Source of the DNA: Thermoanaerobacter ethanolicus JW 200
Lineage (GTDB): Bacteria > Bacillota > Thermoanaerobacteria > Thermoanaerobacterales > Thermoanaerobacteraceae
DNA length: 64,000 nt
Assembly: GCF_003722315.1 (NCBI RefSeq)
Contig: NZ_CP033580.1
Span: 2,508,501 to 2,572,500 of the forward strand
Direction of reading: 5' to 3'
Shown: piece after piece, positions 17,776 to 26,259 of the stretch
Layout of the letters: each line of letters opens with the position of its first letter
How positions within the stretch are numbered: the first letter of the stretch is position 1
Notes under the pieces: generated by a model
The model's database searches: none
What the model saw: only the letters and a program-made list of their open reading frames with translations
Told to the model about the DNA's origin: nothing
Position numbers and translations under genes: made by a program

Positions 17776-19169
17776 GAGACTGTAAAAAATTTTGTGTAAA
17801 CCGATTAAAAACCTCTTTCTTGGTAAGAATTAGAATATATACTAAACCAAGAAGGAGGTTTTAAAAATGTCACTATTGACAAAAGAACAATTAAGAAATT
17901 TCATTAGTGAAAACAATATTCAATCTATTCCAGACCTTTATACATCATTAAAAAACCTTTTTAAAGATACTATTCAAGAAATACTTGAAGCAGAACTTTC
18001 AACAGAACTTGGCTACGAAAGATATGACAAAAAAGACAAAGATACTCAAAATTCAAGAAATGGCTATACTCAAAAGACGGTAAAAACTCAATTTGGTGAG
18101 ATGGAAATTGATATTCCAAGAGACAGACAAGGAGAATTTGAACCCAAAATAGTTCCGAAATACAAAAGAGACATATCAGGAATTGAAGAAAAAGTAATAG
18201 CTCTATATGCAAGAGGGATGTCAACAAGAGATATTCATGACCAGATAAAAGACCTGTATGGAATAGAATTATCTGCAGAAATGGTAAGTAAAATAACCGA
18301 AAGAATAGTACCAGAAATAAAAGAATGGCAATCAAGGCCATTAGAAAAGATATACACTTTCATATTTATGGATGCCATCCATTACAAAGTAAGAACAGAC
18401 GGTCATATTATCAATAGAGCAGCTTATGTAGTATTAGGGGTAACGATAGAAGGCATAAAAGATGTATTAGGGATATGGATTGGAGAAAATGAGAGTTCAA
18501 GATTCTGGCTTGGAGTATTAAATGAGCTAAAGAACAGAGGAGTAGAAGATGTTTTAGTATTTTCTGTAGATGGATTAACAGGGATAAAAGAAGCAATACA
18601 AGCAGCATTTCCAAAATCAGAGATACAAAGATGTATAATACATCAATTAAGGAACTGCTTCAAATATGTGTCATATAAACACCTTAAAGAATTCAGTAAA
18701 GATTTTAAAGCAGTATATCAAGCAGCTAATGAAGAAATAGCAAGGGATGAATTTGAGAAATTAAAAAACAAATGGCAGAATCTATATCCTTATGCCATAA
18801 AGAGTTGGGAGAATAACTGGGATGTATTAAGTCCATTTTACAAATTCCCTGAAGAAGTAAGGAAAATAATGTATACAACAAACATAATTGAAGGATTCCA
18901 CAGGCAGTTAAGGAAAGTTACAAAATCAAAAACAATATTTCCATCTGATGAAGCATTAGAAAAAATGCTATACTTAGTAACAATGAATGTATTAAAGAAA
19001 TGGACAGTGAGGTATAAAAACTGGGATATAGTATTAAACCAATTAATCATAATGTATCCTGGAAGACTTGAAAAATACCTATAGGTGGGCGAAGCCCGAA
19101 AAAATTTTTTTCTCTAGAACTTTTGAATCCCTAGGTCTTCAAAGGTTCTAGAGAAAAGCTTACAGTATC
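17776..19169 (+). mobile_element. IS256-family insertion sequence
   Basis: The element is about 1.39 kb and spans from GAGACTGTAA (17776) to TTACAGTATC (19169). These terminal repeats match at 9 of 10 outer bases. It carries one transposase gene. No clear 8-9 bp target duplication was found, so the ends may be off by a base or the copy may be old. It lies directly downstream of the lysA terminator. Confidence 0.8.
17867..19084 (+). CDS. IS256-family transposase (mutator type)
   Basis: The protein has 405 residues and is intact. The DDE residues are seen in IFMDAIHYKVR (first Asp), FSVDGLTGIKEAI (second Asp) and NIIEGFHRQLRKVTKSK (Glu). The conserved C/H-rich stretch IQRCIIHQLRNC is typical of IS256. 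It has an AAGGAGG site 8 nt before the ATG. The copy appears functional. Confidence 0.95.
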   Translation: MSLLTKEQLRNFISENNIQSIPDLYTSLKNLFKDTIQEILEAELSTELGYERYDKKDKDTQNSRNGYTQKTVKTQFGEMEIDIPRDRQGEFEPKIVPKYKRDISGIEEKVIALYARGMSTRDIHDQIKDLYGIELSAEMVSKITERIVPEIKEWQSRPLEKIYTFIFMDAIHYKVRTDGHIINRAAYVVLGVTIEGIKDVLGIWIGENESSRFWLGVLNELKNRGVEDVLVFSVDGLTGIKEAIQAAFPKSEIQRCIIHQLRNCFKYVSYKHLKEFSKDFKAVYQAANEEIARDEFEKLKNKWQNLYPYAIKSWENNWDVLSPFYKFPEEVRKIMYTTNIIEGFHRQLRKVTKSKTIFPSDEALEKMLYLVTMNVLKKWTVRYKNWDIVLNQLIIMYPGRLEKYL

Positions 19170-19324
19170 CCTAATTAAATATTTTAACCAAAATTATTCA
19201 CTTTCATGCATAAGATATAGAAAAAAGGTCATACTAAAGATAGAACAGATAAAAATGTTAACTGATTCTTGCTGAGAAAGAGGATATAATTAATCTAAAT
19301 ACACAAAATATTTTTCACTCCCTA

Positions 19325-19933
19325 TTATTCACTTTCTTTTGCTGTTTCAGTAGCCTCTTCTTCTGCCTCTTCTTCTTCACTTTCTCTCGGTGCCAATACA
19401 GAAACTACAATCTCATCAGGGTCATCTACAACTTTTACTCCCTCAGGAACTTGTATATCTTTTACAAAAAGTGTATCTCCAATCTCTAAATTGCTTAAAT
19501 CCACAACAATTTCTTGAGGAATTTTGTCGGGTAAGCTTTCCACTGTCAACTCCCAAAGTTGATGCTGTACAATTCCACCTCTACTTTCAATAAGGCCTAT
19601 TCCCTCAAATTTCAACGGAACAGTAGCTTCAATTTCTTCATACATTGACACTCTTTGGAAATCCACATGAATTATTTTCCCTTTCAAAGTATCTTCTTGA
19701 ATTTCTTTAATAACCGCATTATGAGTAGAACCATCCACAATCACATTGAGGAGGACATTCCTTCCATGTTTTTGTAGCAACCTTTGAAGCGCGTTATATT
19801 CCACTGCCAAAGGAATGCTCTCCGCCATACCCTTGCCATATAAAATAGCAGGAATATAGCCTTGATTTTTCAAACGGCGAGCTGCATTTTTACCAGTATC
19901 TCTTTTTATAGCTTCGATACTGATTGCTTGCAT
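19325..19933 (-). CDS. ctc: 50S ribosomal protein L25/general stress protein Ctc
   Basis: This is a 5S rRNA-binding ribosomal protein of the two-domain CTC type. The L25 beta-barrel lies in residues 1-90 (KNQGYIPAILYGKGM), followed by the TL5-type C-terminal domain (VPLKFEGIGLIESRGGI, VDLSNLEIGDTLFVKDI) and an acidic tail rich in Glu. The length of 202 is typical. An AAAGGAGG site lies about 8 nt upstream of the ATG. Confidence 0.95.
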   Translation of the reverse strand: MQAISIEAIKRDTGKNAARRLKNQGYIPAILYGKGMAESIPLAVEYNALQRLLQKHGRNVLLNVIVDGSTHNAVIKEIQEDTLKGKIIHVDFQRVSMYEEIEATVPLKFEGIGLIESRGGIVQHQLWELTVESLPDKIPQEIVVDLSNLEIGDTLFVKDIQVPEGVKVVDDPDEIVVSVLAPRESEEEEAEEEATETAKESE

Positions 19934-19970
19934 CTGTCACTCCTCCTTTTGCTTATTGTTTCCAAATATT

Positions 19971-19999
19971 ATTTTACCACTACGTTTAATAAATATCAA
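19971..19999 (-). promoter_or_regulatory. Promoter of ctc
   Basis: On the minus strand TTGATA (19994-19999), a 17-bp spacer and TAAAAT (19971-19976), with a TGG extension before the -10. Confidence 0.7.
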
Positions 20000-20005
20000 A
20001 TCCAT

Positions 20006-20034
20006 TTGACAGGTTAATTTTTTCATAGTAAACT
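20006..20034 (+). promoter_or_regulatory. Promoter of tRNA-Arg
   Basis: TTGACA (20006-20011), a 17-bp spacer and TAAACT (20029-20034). The predicted start lies about 10 nt before the tRNA. Confidence 0.7.
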
Positions 20035-20050
20035 TTTATGTGTAAAGTGT

Positions 20051-20126
20051 GCGCCTGTAGCTCAGCGGATAGAGCGTTCGGCTCCGGACCGAGAGGTCGC
20101 AGGTTCGATTCCTGTCAGGCGCACCA
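20051..20126 (+). tRNA. tRNA-Arg (anticodon CCG)
   Basis: A complete cloverleaf can be folded. Acceptor arm is GCGCCTG with CAGGCGC. The anticodon stem TTCGG/CCGAG encloses the loop CTCCGGA, giving CCG at 20084-20086. A TTCGATT T loop is present, and the discriminator A is followed by an encoded CCA. It reads CGG codons. Confidence 0.97.
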
Positions 20127-20135
20127 TTTATTTTA

Positions 20136-20816
20136 TTAGTTTTTACAACATCTTCCATCATTGTTTAATTCATCTATAATTTCTAATAATTCTTCTCCTA
20201 AAGAACTTATAATAAAATCAGCTTCTGATAAGTCCTGATTTCCGGAATTAGGATTTTTAAAACCTATCACTTTCATCCCTGCTTTTTTAGCACCATAAAC
20301 TCCATTATATGAATCCTCAATTACAACACACTCATGGGGTTTTACTTTTAATTTGTCTGCTGTATATAAAAATATATCTGGTGCTGGTTTGCTATTTTTT
20401 ACATAGTCTCCAGATACAAGCACCTCAAAGCATTTATCAATTCCCAACTTTTTCACAACTAATTCTATCACATCTATAGGAGAGGAAGAAGCAACAGCTA
20501 ATTTATACTCTTTCTCAAAAAGCTTTTTTACCGTCTCTGTTATACCTTCTATAGGAATTATTTCGCCTGTTTTCAAGACATGCTCTAAATACCTTTTTCT
20601 ATCTACTTCTACAAGCTCTTCTACGCTTTGAGAAAGATTAAATCTTTCTTTAATTTTCCTCCACATGTAATAAGAAGAAGTCCCTACAAATGTCAAATGT
20701 TCGTCTTCACTTATCTCTACTCCTAAACTTTTGAATAATTCCTCTTCTAATTTAATGTGTATTGGCTCACTGTCAATAATTACACCGTCCATGTCAAAGA
20801 TAATTGCTTTAATCAC
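20136..20816 (-). CDS. HAD-superfamily hydrolase (beta-phosphoglucomutase-like)
   Basis: The protein has 226 residues. Motif I is FDMDGVIIDSEP (nucleophile Asp8 and acid Asp10), followed by a helical cap domain. Motif II is ASSSP, and motif III/IV spans KPAPDIF and VIEDSYNGVYGAKKAGM. This is subfamily IA. Members act as beta-phosphoglucomutase or as small sugar-phosphate phosphatases, and the substrate cannot be fixed from sequence. The stop lies 10 bp from the 3' end of the convergent tRNA gene. The ATG is at 20816. Confidence 0.85.
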   Translation of the reverse strand: MIKAIIFDMDGVIIDSEPIHIKLEEELFKSLGVEISEDEHLTFVGTSSYYMWRKIKERFNLSQSVEELVEVDRKRYLEHVLKTGEIIPIEGITETVKKLFEKEYKLAVASSSPIDVIELVVKKLGIDKCFEVLVSGDYVKNSKPAPDIFLYTADKLKVKPHECVVIEDSYNGVYGAKKAGMKVIGFKNPNSGNQDLSEADFIISSLGEELLEIIDELNNDGRCCKN

Positions 20817-20898
20817 TTATATCAACCCCTTGCAAAGTTGTTAGTTATTTATCTCCAAAAGTTCTAACTCTTGTTTCATTCTTAAACTACCTCTTCAC

Positions 20899-21405
20899 TT
20901 ATTTGAAAAGTTTTCTTGGTATATATCTTCCTATAGTCTCTATCATCTTTTCATTTGGCTCAAAAAACAAAACAGTTTTTATCCCTTTATCTTCAAAAAC
21001 TGCAAAATATACATCAGGAGAAGACATAGAACTTACCGCTTCAATTCGATTTTTAATAGCTTTTATGTCTTCTGTGAACTTGTCAGTATTAACCCTTGCC
21101 ATGATTTCAAAATCTCTACAATCAACGCTTACAACATGTTTCCTTCTTTTTTGGTCAATTATTTTATCCACATCCAAATCACTGTTTGTAAGTGAATACT
21201 CAAACTCAATGTTTCTCGACCTTATTAAGTAATACGCTAAATAGCCAAACAAAAGCAAAAAGAAAATCAAGAAATTTCTAACTATTGGTATTAAAGGTAT
21301 CACGCCAAACACAATAATTAATGCAGCTACTACAACACTAATACTAAATAGAGTATCCTTCGAAGTTTTTTGTTTTTTGACTAATCTTTCGATAAATACA
21401 TCCAT
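20899..21405 (-). CDS. Two-helix membrane protein of unknown function
   Basis: The protein has 168 residues. Two adjacent transmembrane helices (about 22-40 and 44-63) are followed by a soluble domain with FEYSLTNSDLDVDKIIDQKRRK and a VYFAVFEDKG/VLFFEPNEKM region. It resembles DUF6106-type proteins of clostridia, from memory of the family pattern only. No function is known. It is monocistronic, between a HAD gene and the FtsA-like gene. Confidence 0.65.
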   Translation of the reverse strand: MDVFIERLVKKQKTSKDTLFSISVVVAALIIVFGVIPLIPIVRNFLIFFLLLFGYLAYYLIRSRNIEFEYSLTNSDLDVDKIIDQKRRKHVVSVDCRDFEIMARVNTDKFTEDIKAIKNRIEAVSSMSSPDVYFAVFEDKGIKTVLFFEPNEKMIETIGRYIPRKLFK

Positions 21406-21484
21406 TCTCTTTTCACCTCTCCCTTAATTATATCAGCAATGTCAAAATTCCACAACTTTATATATTTAAAAGCGAATAAAATTA

Positions 21485-21514
21485 AAGTCTCCACCCTTTT
21501 AAAAGCGGAGACTT
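21485..21514 (-). terminator. Terminator of the FtsA-like gene
   Basis: AAGTCTCC (21485-21492) pairs with GGAGACTT (21507-21514). The loop can pair further through its CTTTTAAAAG core. A T-rich tail follows on the minus strand. Confidence 0.85.
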
Positions 21515-21523
21515 CACCTACTT

Positions 21524-23281
21524 TTATATTTCAATTTCAATATTATCTCCTGGCTTCAATATATCTGTATAGGAGGCACGCCTTCCATTAAGTTTCATTT
21601 CTGGCACTTTGTTATTATCCAGTTTCAAATCTATAAAATTAAATACGTCTACAAACAGATACTCTTCTTTCCCCTTTAACACTACTTCTTTCCCATTTAC
21701 TGTTACAACAAAACTTGTTAAATCTTCTTTTATAACTATCTCATCCCCATTTTTTATAACATAATTTTGGTCCACTTTTGAATCATTTACAAAAATTATT
21801 TTCCCTTTTTGCTGCTTTAGTAGTTCACCAGCAGTTATTGTAGCATCTTGCCCTTTTTGCCCTTTTATAATTGTTATTTCGTCTCCATCCTTTATAGGAG
21901 TTTTTAAATTTGCTAATGAATCATTTACATATATTTTGGGAGGTGTTCCTTCTTCACCTTTAACAACGATTTTTTGGCCGTTAAGATTGAAAACTAAATC
22001 TTTGCCATTTTGTACAATTAAATTTTTAGAGTCATAGTTTATAGCAACTAAAGCATCCATTACCGTGGGATTTTTTATGTTAAAAATCTTTATTGTTTCA
22101 TTGTCAATAGAAACTTTTATAAAGTCCTTTCTCTTATTTATCATTGCAGAGTAAGCTATTCCTATTGGAGTTATGCTTTCAGGGCCTTTTAACGTCTTCC
22201 CTTTGTAATCTAAAATTTCTACTGATTTTATATCTCGTACAGATACTCTATTTATAGGTAAATTCAATATAGATGCTATTTCTTCAGGCAAATTAGGAAG
22301 ATTACTACTGCCACCGACTAAAAATACCGCAGAAGGGCTTTTACCATTATATTTTATAATTTCGTTGCATATCTTTTGCGCCAAAACTTTAACTTGTGGC
22401 GCTATAATTTCCATTACTTCTTCTTTTGTTATTTTGTGCTCTATATTTAACACGTCTTTAAATTTGATTTCTTTTTTTGTGCTTTTTTTTATTTTCTCAG
22501 CAGTATTAAAATCGGTGAGGAAATGGGTAGCAATTGATTCCGTAATTTCATCACCGGCATAAGGCACCATAGAATACGCTATTATGTTTCCTTCTTTTGA
22601 TATAGCAATATCAGAAGTACCTGCTCCTATATCTACAAGAGCTATATTCAACATCCGAATTTCAGGTGGAATTGCCACATTTATTGCTGCTATAGGCTCT
22701 AACGTGATATATGAAACTTCCAACCCAGCTTTTTTTACTGCAGCATAGAGCCCTTCTACTACATCGTAAGGAAGAAAAGTAGCTAAAATTTCTACTGCTA
22801 TTTCACGGCCTTTATGTCCTTTTAAATTGGTAATAGGAAAACTATTTAAGTAATAATTGGATACTGTATAACCGACGGTATGATATTTTGTAACCCCTGA
22901 TTGAGAAACAATGGAATTTTGTGCAATCTCAAGAGCTTCCAACTCGAGATTGTCTATATCTTCTACCGTTATTTCGTGCTCTTCATCAATATTTTTTTCC
23001 GCTCTCGCAGATTGAGTTTTTAAAGACCTTCCCGCCGCCGCAATACATACTTCTGTCAATTTTATATTTAAAGAGTCTTCAAGCCTTCTCTTTATTTTTT
23101 CAACAACATTAGCAACTTTATCTATATCATGAACTTGCCCATCAAACATTGCCCTACTTTCATGTTCCATCTGTTCAACAGCAAGCACTTGGAATTTCCC
23201 ATTATTTTCAATTCCAACTATCCCTACAACTACCCTTGTCCCAATGTCAAGAGCAAAAATAATATCACGGTTATCCATCAT
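21524..23281 (-). CDS. FtsA/PilM-like ATPase with C-terminal beta-grasp-like repeats
   Basis: Residues 1-380 form an actin-fold ATPase of the FtsA type. They contain the phosphate-1 motif FALDIGTRVVVGIVG, the SHS2-type insertion (AAAGRSLKTQ ... AEILATFLPYDVVEGL), phosphate-2 ALVDIGAGTSDIAI and the adenosine motif FLVGGSSNLP. The last 200 residues differ from ordinary FtsA, which ends in a short amphipathic helix. Here three or four repeats of about 60 residues share a ThiS/beta-grasp-like pattern (VNGKEVVLKG, KDGDEITI, KNGDEIVIKE, KPGDNIEIEI). No ftsZ is near. It may act in division, polar or pilus assembly, and the tail could bind a partner. The ATG at 23281 is preceded by ATG-adjacent GGGGG. 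Confidence 0.75.
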   Translation of the reverse strand: MMDNRDIIFALDIGTRVVVGIVGIENNGKFQVLAVEQMEHESRAMFDGQVHDIDKVANVVEKIKRRLEDSLNIKLTEVCIAAAGRSLKTQSARAEKNIDEEHEITVEDIDNLELEALEIAQNSIVSQSGVTKYHTVGYTVSNYYLNSFPITNLKGHKGREIAVEILATFLPYDVVEGLYAAVKKAGLEVSYITLEPIAAINVAIPPEIRMLNIALVDIGAGTSDIAISKEGNIIAYSMVPYAGDEITESIATHFLTDFNTAEKIKKSTKKEIKFKDVLNIEHKITKEEVMEIIAPQVKVLAQKICNEIIKYNGKSPSAVFLVGGSSNLPNLPEEIASILNLPINRVSVRDIKSVEILDYKGKTLKGPESITPIGIAYSAMINKRKDFIKVSIDNETIKIFNIKNPTVMDALVAINYDSKNLIVQNGKDLVFNLNGQKIVVKGEEGTPPKIYVNDSLANLKTPIKDGDEITIIKGQKGQDATITAGELLKQQKGKIIFVNDSKVDQNYVIKNGDEIVIKEDLTSFVVTVNGKEVVLKGKEEYLFVDVFNFIDLKLDNNKVPEMKLNGRRASYTDILKPGDNIEIEI

Positions 23282-23419
23282 TTAACCCCCGAAATTATTA
23301 CTTTATAATTTTATTATACAATTTTACATATTATTTCGGAAGGGCTTTTAATAAGTTTAATGTAGATTAACATTTTTAGTGTTATAAAAATTTTGTAATA
23401 AAATTTAAAAATAATTCCC

Positions 23420-23448
23420 TTGCACAAAAAGTTTATTCGCAGTAAAAT
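23420..23448 (+). promoter_or_regulatory. Promoter of the peptide-binding lipoprotein gene
   Basis: TTGCAC (23420-23425), a 17-bp spacer and TAAAAT (23443-23448). Confidence 0.7.
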
Positions 23449-23480
23449 ATCTTCAAAAAACGAATGGGGGAATACGGTTT

Positions 23481-25106
23481 ATGCGAAAAGTTGTAATCTT
23501 TTTGTTAACTTTTATTTTTATTATATCTGTTATTTTATCAGGATGCAGTGGTAAATCAGCGCAAAGTACAGCAAATTCAACAAAAGAAAAACAAGTTCTA
23601 AGGTTAAATCTCGGTGAAGAGCCACCTCGCTTAGATCCTCAAACCTCAACAGATGGAGTTTCTTTTCAAGTGCTTAATGCAGTATTGGAAGGTTTAGTAA
23701 GGCTTGGCCCCGATGAAATACCACAGAAGGGTTCAGGTTTAGCTAAAGATTGGAAAATATCTGAAGATGGTTTACATTACACTTTCTATTTAAAAGACAA
23801 TATATATTGGAGCGATGGCAATCCCATAACAGCCTATGATTTTGAATATTCTTGGAAAAGGGCATTAGATCCTAAAACAGCATCGGATTATGCCTATATA
23901 ATGTTTCCAATAAAAAATGCAGAAAAATATAATGCTGGTGAGGTCAGTGCTGATGAAGTAGGAGTAAAAGCATTAGACGACAAGACATTGCAAGTAGATT
24001 TAGAAGCTCCTACTCCTTATTTCTTAAGCTTAACGGCTTTTATAACATATCTGCCTTTAGAAAAATCCTTTGTAGAAAAAGTAGGAGATAAATTAGCCAC
24101 AACTCCTGATACGCTTGTATACAGTGGTCCTTTCATATTAAAAGAATGGAATCATGAGCAAAATATTGTCCTGGTAAAAAATGATAAATACTGGGACAAA
24201 AACAATGTTAAATTAGATGAAATTTATATGGATATGGTTAAAGACATGAATACTATAGCCCAAAATTTTGATACAGGTCAATACGATGTAATAACTGTTA
24301 CAGGTGATTATGTAGAAAAATATAAGGACAAACTTCAAATATATCCTAATGGTTTTACTTACTTTTTAGCATTTAATACAAAAAATCCGGTGTTTAAAAA
24401 TGCAAATATAAGAAAAGCCTTCGGATTATCCCTCGATAGAAAGCAATTAACAGAAAATATTTTAAAAGATGGCTCTATACCTGCTTATGGATTTGTACCT
24501 TATGGCATTCCCGGGAAAAATGGTGAGTTCCGCAAAGAAGTTGGAGATTTATTCAAAGAAGATGTAGCACAGGCAAAAGAATTACTGGCTAAAGGAATGA
24601 AAGAATTAGGCATAACTACTTTGCCTAAAATAGTCCTGTTAGCTGATGATACAGATGTAGCTAAAAGAGAATCTCAAGCAATTCAAGAGTTTTGGAGAAA
24701 AAATCTAGGTGTAAATGTAGAACTGCAAAATGTTCCATTTAAGATAAGATTGCAAATGTACTCACAAGGACAATTCGATGTAATATTGACAAGATGGGGA
24801 GCCGATTACAACGATCCAATGACTTTTATGGACCTGTGGGTCACTGAAACGAGTGGCGAGCCAAATCGGGTTTTTTACTCAAATCCTGAATATGATAGGT
24901 TAATTGCAGAAGCAAAAAGTACTAATAATAATGAAATAAGAATGGAAAACATGAAAAAAGCTGAAGAAATTCTGATGGAAGATATGCCAATTTCTCCACT
25001 GTTTTTCTCAGCTACTGCTTATGTACAGCAGGATTACGTAAAAGGAATTGTAAGGCATGCAGTTGGCGTGGATAATGATTGGAAATGGACATATATAGAA
25101 AAATAA
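23481..25106 (+). CDS. oppA: Oligopeptide ABC transporter substrate-binding lipoprotein
   Basis: This is an extracellular solute-binding protein of family 5 (SBP_bac_5), 541 residues. The N-terminal signal ends in the lipobox LSGC (Cys22). Family features are EPPRLDPQTSTDG, the region GLAKDWKISEDGLHYTFYL and NIRKAFGLSLDRKQL. It captures peptides for an Opp/Dpp-type importer. The permease and ATPase genes are not adjacent, so it is an orphan binding protein here. The ATG follows GGGGG. Confidence 0.92.
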   Translation: MRKVVIFLLTFIFIISVILSGCSGKSAQSTANSTKEKQVLRLNLGEEPPRLDPQTSTDGVSFQVLNAVLEGLVRLGPDEIPQKGSGLAKDWKISEDGLHYTFYLKDNIYWSDGNPITAYDFEYSWKRALDPKTASDYAYIMFPIKNAEKYNAGEVSADEVGVKALDDKTLQVDLEAPTPYFLSLTAFITYLPLEKSFVEKVGDKLATTPDTLVYSGPFILKEWNHEQNIVLVKNDKYWDKNNVKLDEIYMDMVKDMNTIAQNFDTGQYDVITVTGDYVEKYKDKLQIYPNGFTYFLAFNTKNPVFKNANIRKAFGLSLDRKQLTENILKDGSIPAYGFVPYGIPGKNGEFRKEVGDLFKEDVAQAKELLAKGMKELGITTLPKIVLLADDTDVAKRESQAIQEFWRKNLGVNVELQNVPFKIRLQMYSQGQFDVILTRWGADYNDPMTFMDLWVTETSGEPNRVFYSNPEYDRLIAEAKSTNNNEIRMENMKKAEEILMEDMPISPLFFSATAYVQQDYVKGIVRHAVGVDNDWKWTYIEK

Positions 25107-25116
25107 GGTTTAAAAT

Positions 25117-25139
25117 TGGGAGGCTTATATTGCCTCCCA
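25117..25139. terminator. Bidirectional terminator between oppA and the activase gene
   Basis: TGGGAGGC (25117-25124) pairs with GCCTCCCA (25132-25139) around a 7-nt loop. It lies between two convergent genes, but the flanking T runs are short. Confidence 0.75.
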
Positions 25140-25143
25140 TTAA

Positions 25144-26127
25144 TTAACTAGCTGTATTTGCATGGACTTTCTTGCTAGTGCTGTTAGACCATCTGCCGCA
25201 CTTATCTCCCCATCTTGAAATTACCTCATCTCCTTGTATGAACTCTACGACTTCGCATCGATTTGGGCAAGCAGTACACTCAAAACCTACCGCTCTATAT
25301 TTAAAGTCACTTACTTCAAAGCCTTTAAAGGAAGTATATCCTTTTTCTTTTACTGCTTCTTTTGCCAATATTGCTGCCCCGATGGCTCCCATTACTCCGT
25401 AATGTTCAGGCACATATACTTTCATCCCTAATGCCTTTTCAAATGCTGCCTTTATTCCCTTATTAGCGGCAACACCACCTTGAAACACTATTGGCTCTTT
25501 TATTTCTTTTCCCTTCCCTACATTATTTAGATAATTTCTAACAAGGGCATCACACAAGCCACTTATTATGTCTGGAAGAGCATATCCCATCTGCTGCTTA
25601 TGAATCATGTCAGATTCTGCAAAAACACTACATCTACCCGCAATTCTGACAGGACTTTTAGATTGCAAGGCTATGTCTCCAAACTGTTCGATGGGAATAT
25701 TTAACCGGTATGCTTGCTGGTCAAGAAAAGAACCGGTACCTGCTGCACAGACTGTATTCATTGCAAAATCTACTACTACCCCATCTCTTAAAATTATGAT
25801 CTTTGAGTCTTGTCCCCCTATTTCAATTACCGTTTTGACATCCTTTATTACATTGGAAGCTGCTACAGCATGAGCAGTAATTTCGTTTTTGACAATGTCT
25901 GCCCCTACCATTAAGCCAGTCAATTGCCTTGCACTCCCTGTGGTGCCTACTCCTTTAATAACCATATCTCCTATTTTATTTTTTATCTCGCGAAGAGCAT
26001 TTTGAACTGCTTTAATAGGTTGACCCTGTGTTCTTATGTAAACAGAATCTACTACTCTATTATTCTCATCAATTACTGCAATATTAGTACTAACAGAACC
26101 TACGTCTATCCCCATGTAACCTTTCAT
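25144..26127 (-). CDS. Acyl-CoA dehydratase activase (HgdC/BadF family)
   Basis: This is an ATP-dependent activator of 2-hydroxyacyl-CoA dehydratases, 327 residues with an actin-like fold. MGIDVGSVSTNIAVID is the first phosphate loop. The two cysteines that hold the bridging [4Fe-4S] cluster lie in TVCAAGTGSFLDQQA and AGRCSVFAESD. A C-terminal extension has ECTACPNRCEVVEF and WGDKCGRW, suggesting an extra metal or cluster site. No dehydratase subunits are adjacent. The stand-alone form may activate a related enzyme such as a double-cubane protein elsewhere. It is divergent from the FtsH-like gene. Confidence 0.87.
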   Translation of the reverse strand: MKGYMGIDVGSVSTNIAVIDENNRVVDSVYIRTQGQPIKAVQNALREIKNKIGDMVIKGVGTTGSARQLTGLMVGADIVKNEITAHAVAASNVIKDVKTVIEIGGQDSKIIILRDGVVVDFAMNTVCAAGTGSFLDQQAYRLNIPIEQFGDIALQSKSPVRIAGRCSVFAESDMIHKQQMGYALPDIISGLCDALVRNYLNNVGKGKEIKEPIVFQGGVAANKGIKAAFEKALGMKVYVPEHYGVMGAIGAAILAKEAVKEKGYTSFKGFEVSDFKYRAVGFECTACPNRCEVVEFIQGDEVISRWGDKCGRWSNSTSKKVHANTAS

Positions 26128-26190
26128 ATCTAACCTCCTAATTGTTCATTTATTTTACATTTTTGCCTTTAAAATCATTTTTTATACTCT

Positions 26191-26212
26191 TGCAATTAAC
26201 GAATAAATTGCA
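26191..26212. promoter_or_regulatory. Inverted repeat in the divergent promoter region
   Basis: TGCAATT (26191-26197) and AATTGCA (26206-26212) form a dyad 8 bp apart, between the activase and FtsH-like genes. It overlaps a weak plus-strand promoter (TTGCAA, 17 bp, TTAATA). It may be an operator, but nothing shows which regulator. Confidence 0.3.
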
Positions 26213-26259
26213 TTAATAAGCAAAAACTACATTCAGAATAAAAGTGGGGGCGAGAAATT

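Noticed and set aside
17776-19169. Clear target duplication for the IS256-type element
   Set aside because: The bases next to the ends (TTATTATTC and CCTAATTA) do not match, so none is claimed.
23282-23480. Promoter of the FtsA-like gene (TATAAT-like sequence near 23315)
   Set aside because: A -10-like hexamer is present, but no acceptable -35 at 16-18 bp was found, so it was not listed.
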